Positions 4,754 to 5,918 of a stretch of 5,918 nucleotides of DNA are shown here, piece by piece. Both the position numbers and the translations under genes were made by a program. The notes beneath the pieces were generated by a model. It ran no database searches. It was given only the letters and a program-made list of their open reading frames with translations, and was not told the DNA's origin. Each line of letters begins with the position of its first letter. Positions within the stretch are counted from its first letter, which is position 1. Origin of the DNA: Planctomycetales bacterium (lineage in GTDB: Bacteria > Planctomycetota > Planctomycetia > Isosphaerales > Isosphaeraceae). The stretch covers positions 1 through 5,918 of the forward strand of contig DAIDJI010000370.1 in assembly GCA_027451455.1 (NCBI GenBank), written 5' to 3'.

Positions 4754-5918
4754 ATGGGAATCATCCGGCAATTGCCGCCGTCGGTCGTGAACCAAATTGC
4801 GGCGGGCGAGGTGGTCGAGCGTCCGGCGAGCGTGGTGAAGGAACTGCTGGAGAACGCGATCGACGCCGGCGCCACGCGCATCGACCTGAGCGTCGAGCGG
4901 GGCGGGAAAGATCTCGTCCGAGTGGCTGACAACGGCGGCGGGATGTCGGATGACGACCTGCTCCTCGCCTTCACACCGCACGCGACAAGCAAATTAAGCG
5001 ACGCCGAGGACCTCTTCCGAATCCGGACACTGGGCTTCCGTGGCGAGGCCCTGGCGGCGATCGCCGAGGTCTCGAAGGTTCGGTGCCAGACGCGGCAGAC
5101 GGGTGCCGAGACGGGGTCGGAACTCTGCATCGAGGGCGGGATCTTCGGGCCGGTCCGGTCGTGCGGCGGACCGATTGGAACGGTCATGGAAGTCCGCAAC
5201 CTCTTCTTCAATACGCCCGTCCGGCGGACATTTCTGAAGTCGGATGTCACCGAGGCTGGCCATGTCGCCGAGATGTTCTCTCGGGTGGCGCTGGCGAACC
5301 CGAATATCCACCTCACTTATCGATCGGGCGGAAAGGTCGTCCACGATCTGCCGCCGGTCGCCGGGATTCGTGAGCGGATCGCCCTGTTCTTCGGCCGAGA
5401 ACTGGCCGAGTCGCTCCTCTGGGTGGAAGGTCGGCTCGACGAAATGCATGTTTGGGGTTATGTCGCACACCCCTCGCAAAGCCGATCGACCGCCAAGGGC
5501 CAGTTTCTCTTCCTGGGCGGGCGCTTTGTCCGGGATCGCTCTCTCTCCCACGCGCTGAACGAGGCGTATCGCGGGCTCTTGATGGTTGGCCGGATGCCGG
5601 TGGCGTTTCTCAACCTGGACATCCCACCCGAAGACGTGGACGTCAACGTCCATCCAACGAAGGTCGAGGTTCGATTCCGTGACTCGAACCGGATCTACAG
5701 CCACGTCCTGGCCACGCTCCGCCAGACATTCCTCAAGAGCGACCTGCATGCGAGGCTCCAGGCGGCCGCCGATACAGGCGTCGTGTCCGCGGAGCCGATG
5801 CCCCGCGGCATCGAGCCCACGCCGGCTTTTTCGACGTTTTCGCCGGGTCCCGTGATCGCATCAAGGTCGTTTGAGCTGGGCGGCGGTCCAAGCGACCGGC
5901 AGACGGTCGCCTCATGGT
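4754..5918 (+). CDS. mutL: DNA mismatch repair protein MutL, N-terminal part (runs off the right edge)
   Basis: The first 388 residues of MutL, which couples mismatch recognition by MutS to strand incision and removal. The start at ATG 4754 gives the family N-terminus IRQLPPSVVNQIAAGEVVERP. GHKL ATPase motifs are complete: motif I SVVKELLENAIDAGA with catalytic Glu30 and Mg-binding Asn34, motif II DNGGGM (59-64), motif III ATSK (77-80) and LGFRGEAL (93-100), and motif IV GTVMEVRNLFFNTPVRR (142-158). The transducer domain follows, with FLGGRFVRDRSLSHALNEAY (253-272) and the signature DVNVHPTKVEVRF (295-307). From about residue 335 the sequence turns into the Pro/Ser/Gly-rich linker. The C-terminal dimerisation domain, and whether it carries the endonuclease metal-binding motif, lie outside the window. 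No mutS is seen here. No frameshift or missing residue was found in the visible part. Confidence 0.97.
   Translation, partial: MGIIRQLPPSVVNQIAAGEVVERPASVVKELLENAIDAGATRIDLSVERGGKDLVRVADNGGGMSDDDLLLAFTPHATSKLSDAEDLFRIRTLGFRGEALAAIAEVSKVRCQTRQTGAETGSELCIEGGIFGPVRSCGGPIGTVMEVRNLFFNTPVRRTFLKSDVTEAGHVAEMFSRVALANPNIHLTYRSGGKVVHDLPPVAGIRERIALFFGRELAESLLWVEGRLDEMHVWGYVAHPSQSRSTAKGQFLFLGGRFVRDRSLSHALNEAYRGLLMVGRMPVAFLNLDIPPEDVDVNVHPTKVEVRFRDSNRIYSHVLATLRQTFLKSDLHARLQAAADTGVVSAEPMPRGIEPTPAFSTFSPGPVIASRSFELGGGPSDRQTVASW

Noticed and set aside
4994..5749. Minus-strand 251-codon frame
   Set aside because: Antisense to mutL, whose motifs are unambiguous on the plus strand.
1..5918. CRISPR arrays, tRNA or rRNA genes, insertion sequences
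   Set aside because: No regularly spaced repeats, no tRNA-like cloverleaf or rRNA motifs and no transposase sequence were recognised on either strand.

Overview
The window is GC-rich bacterial DNA, densely coded on both strands. Gene content and protein style suggest a planctomycete, perhaps an Isosphaera/Gemmata-type lineage. This is inferred from the MoxR/bpX operon, the GC-rich Arg/Ala/Leu-rich proteins and the mutL type; there is no rRNA or tRNA marker to prove it.

Left part (1-2619, minus strand): one tight operon read right to left. First is a 209-aa bpX-type accessory protein (1990-2619). Next is a RavA-like MoxR AAA+ ATPase (869-1993), whose ATG overlaps the preceding stop as ATGA. 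Then comes a second bpX-type protein (from 853) whose frame breaks at about 224-246; its C-terminal part continues in another frame to 67. Last is the first 23 codons of a further gene (70 to 1), again joined by an ATGA overlap. This is the proximal half of what the protein-family literature calls a MoxR-vWA-beta-propeller (bpX) ternary system. The vWA and beta-propeller partners would lie beyond the left edge. The specific bpX numbers given here are from memory and need a profile search.

Middle (2620-4607): a 114-bp divergent intergenic region separates the operon from a plus-strand AI-2E family membrane permease (2734-3849). Its 3' end overlaps by 4 bp the 3' end of a minus-strand alpha/beta hydrolase of the Est30/monoacylglycerol-lipase type (3846-4607). 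A short inverted repeat straddles both stop codons.

Right part (4608-5918): a 146-bp divergent region with an AT-richer patch leads into mutL (4754 to beyond the right edge). The window holds the complete GHKL ATPase and transducer domains and the start of the linker; the C-terminal dimerisation domain is cut off.

The permease, hydrolase and mutL show no obvious functional link to the bpX operon. The most interesting content is the MoxR/bpX operon and the apparent frameshift in its third gene. No RNA genes, CRISPR arrays or mobile elements were seen.
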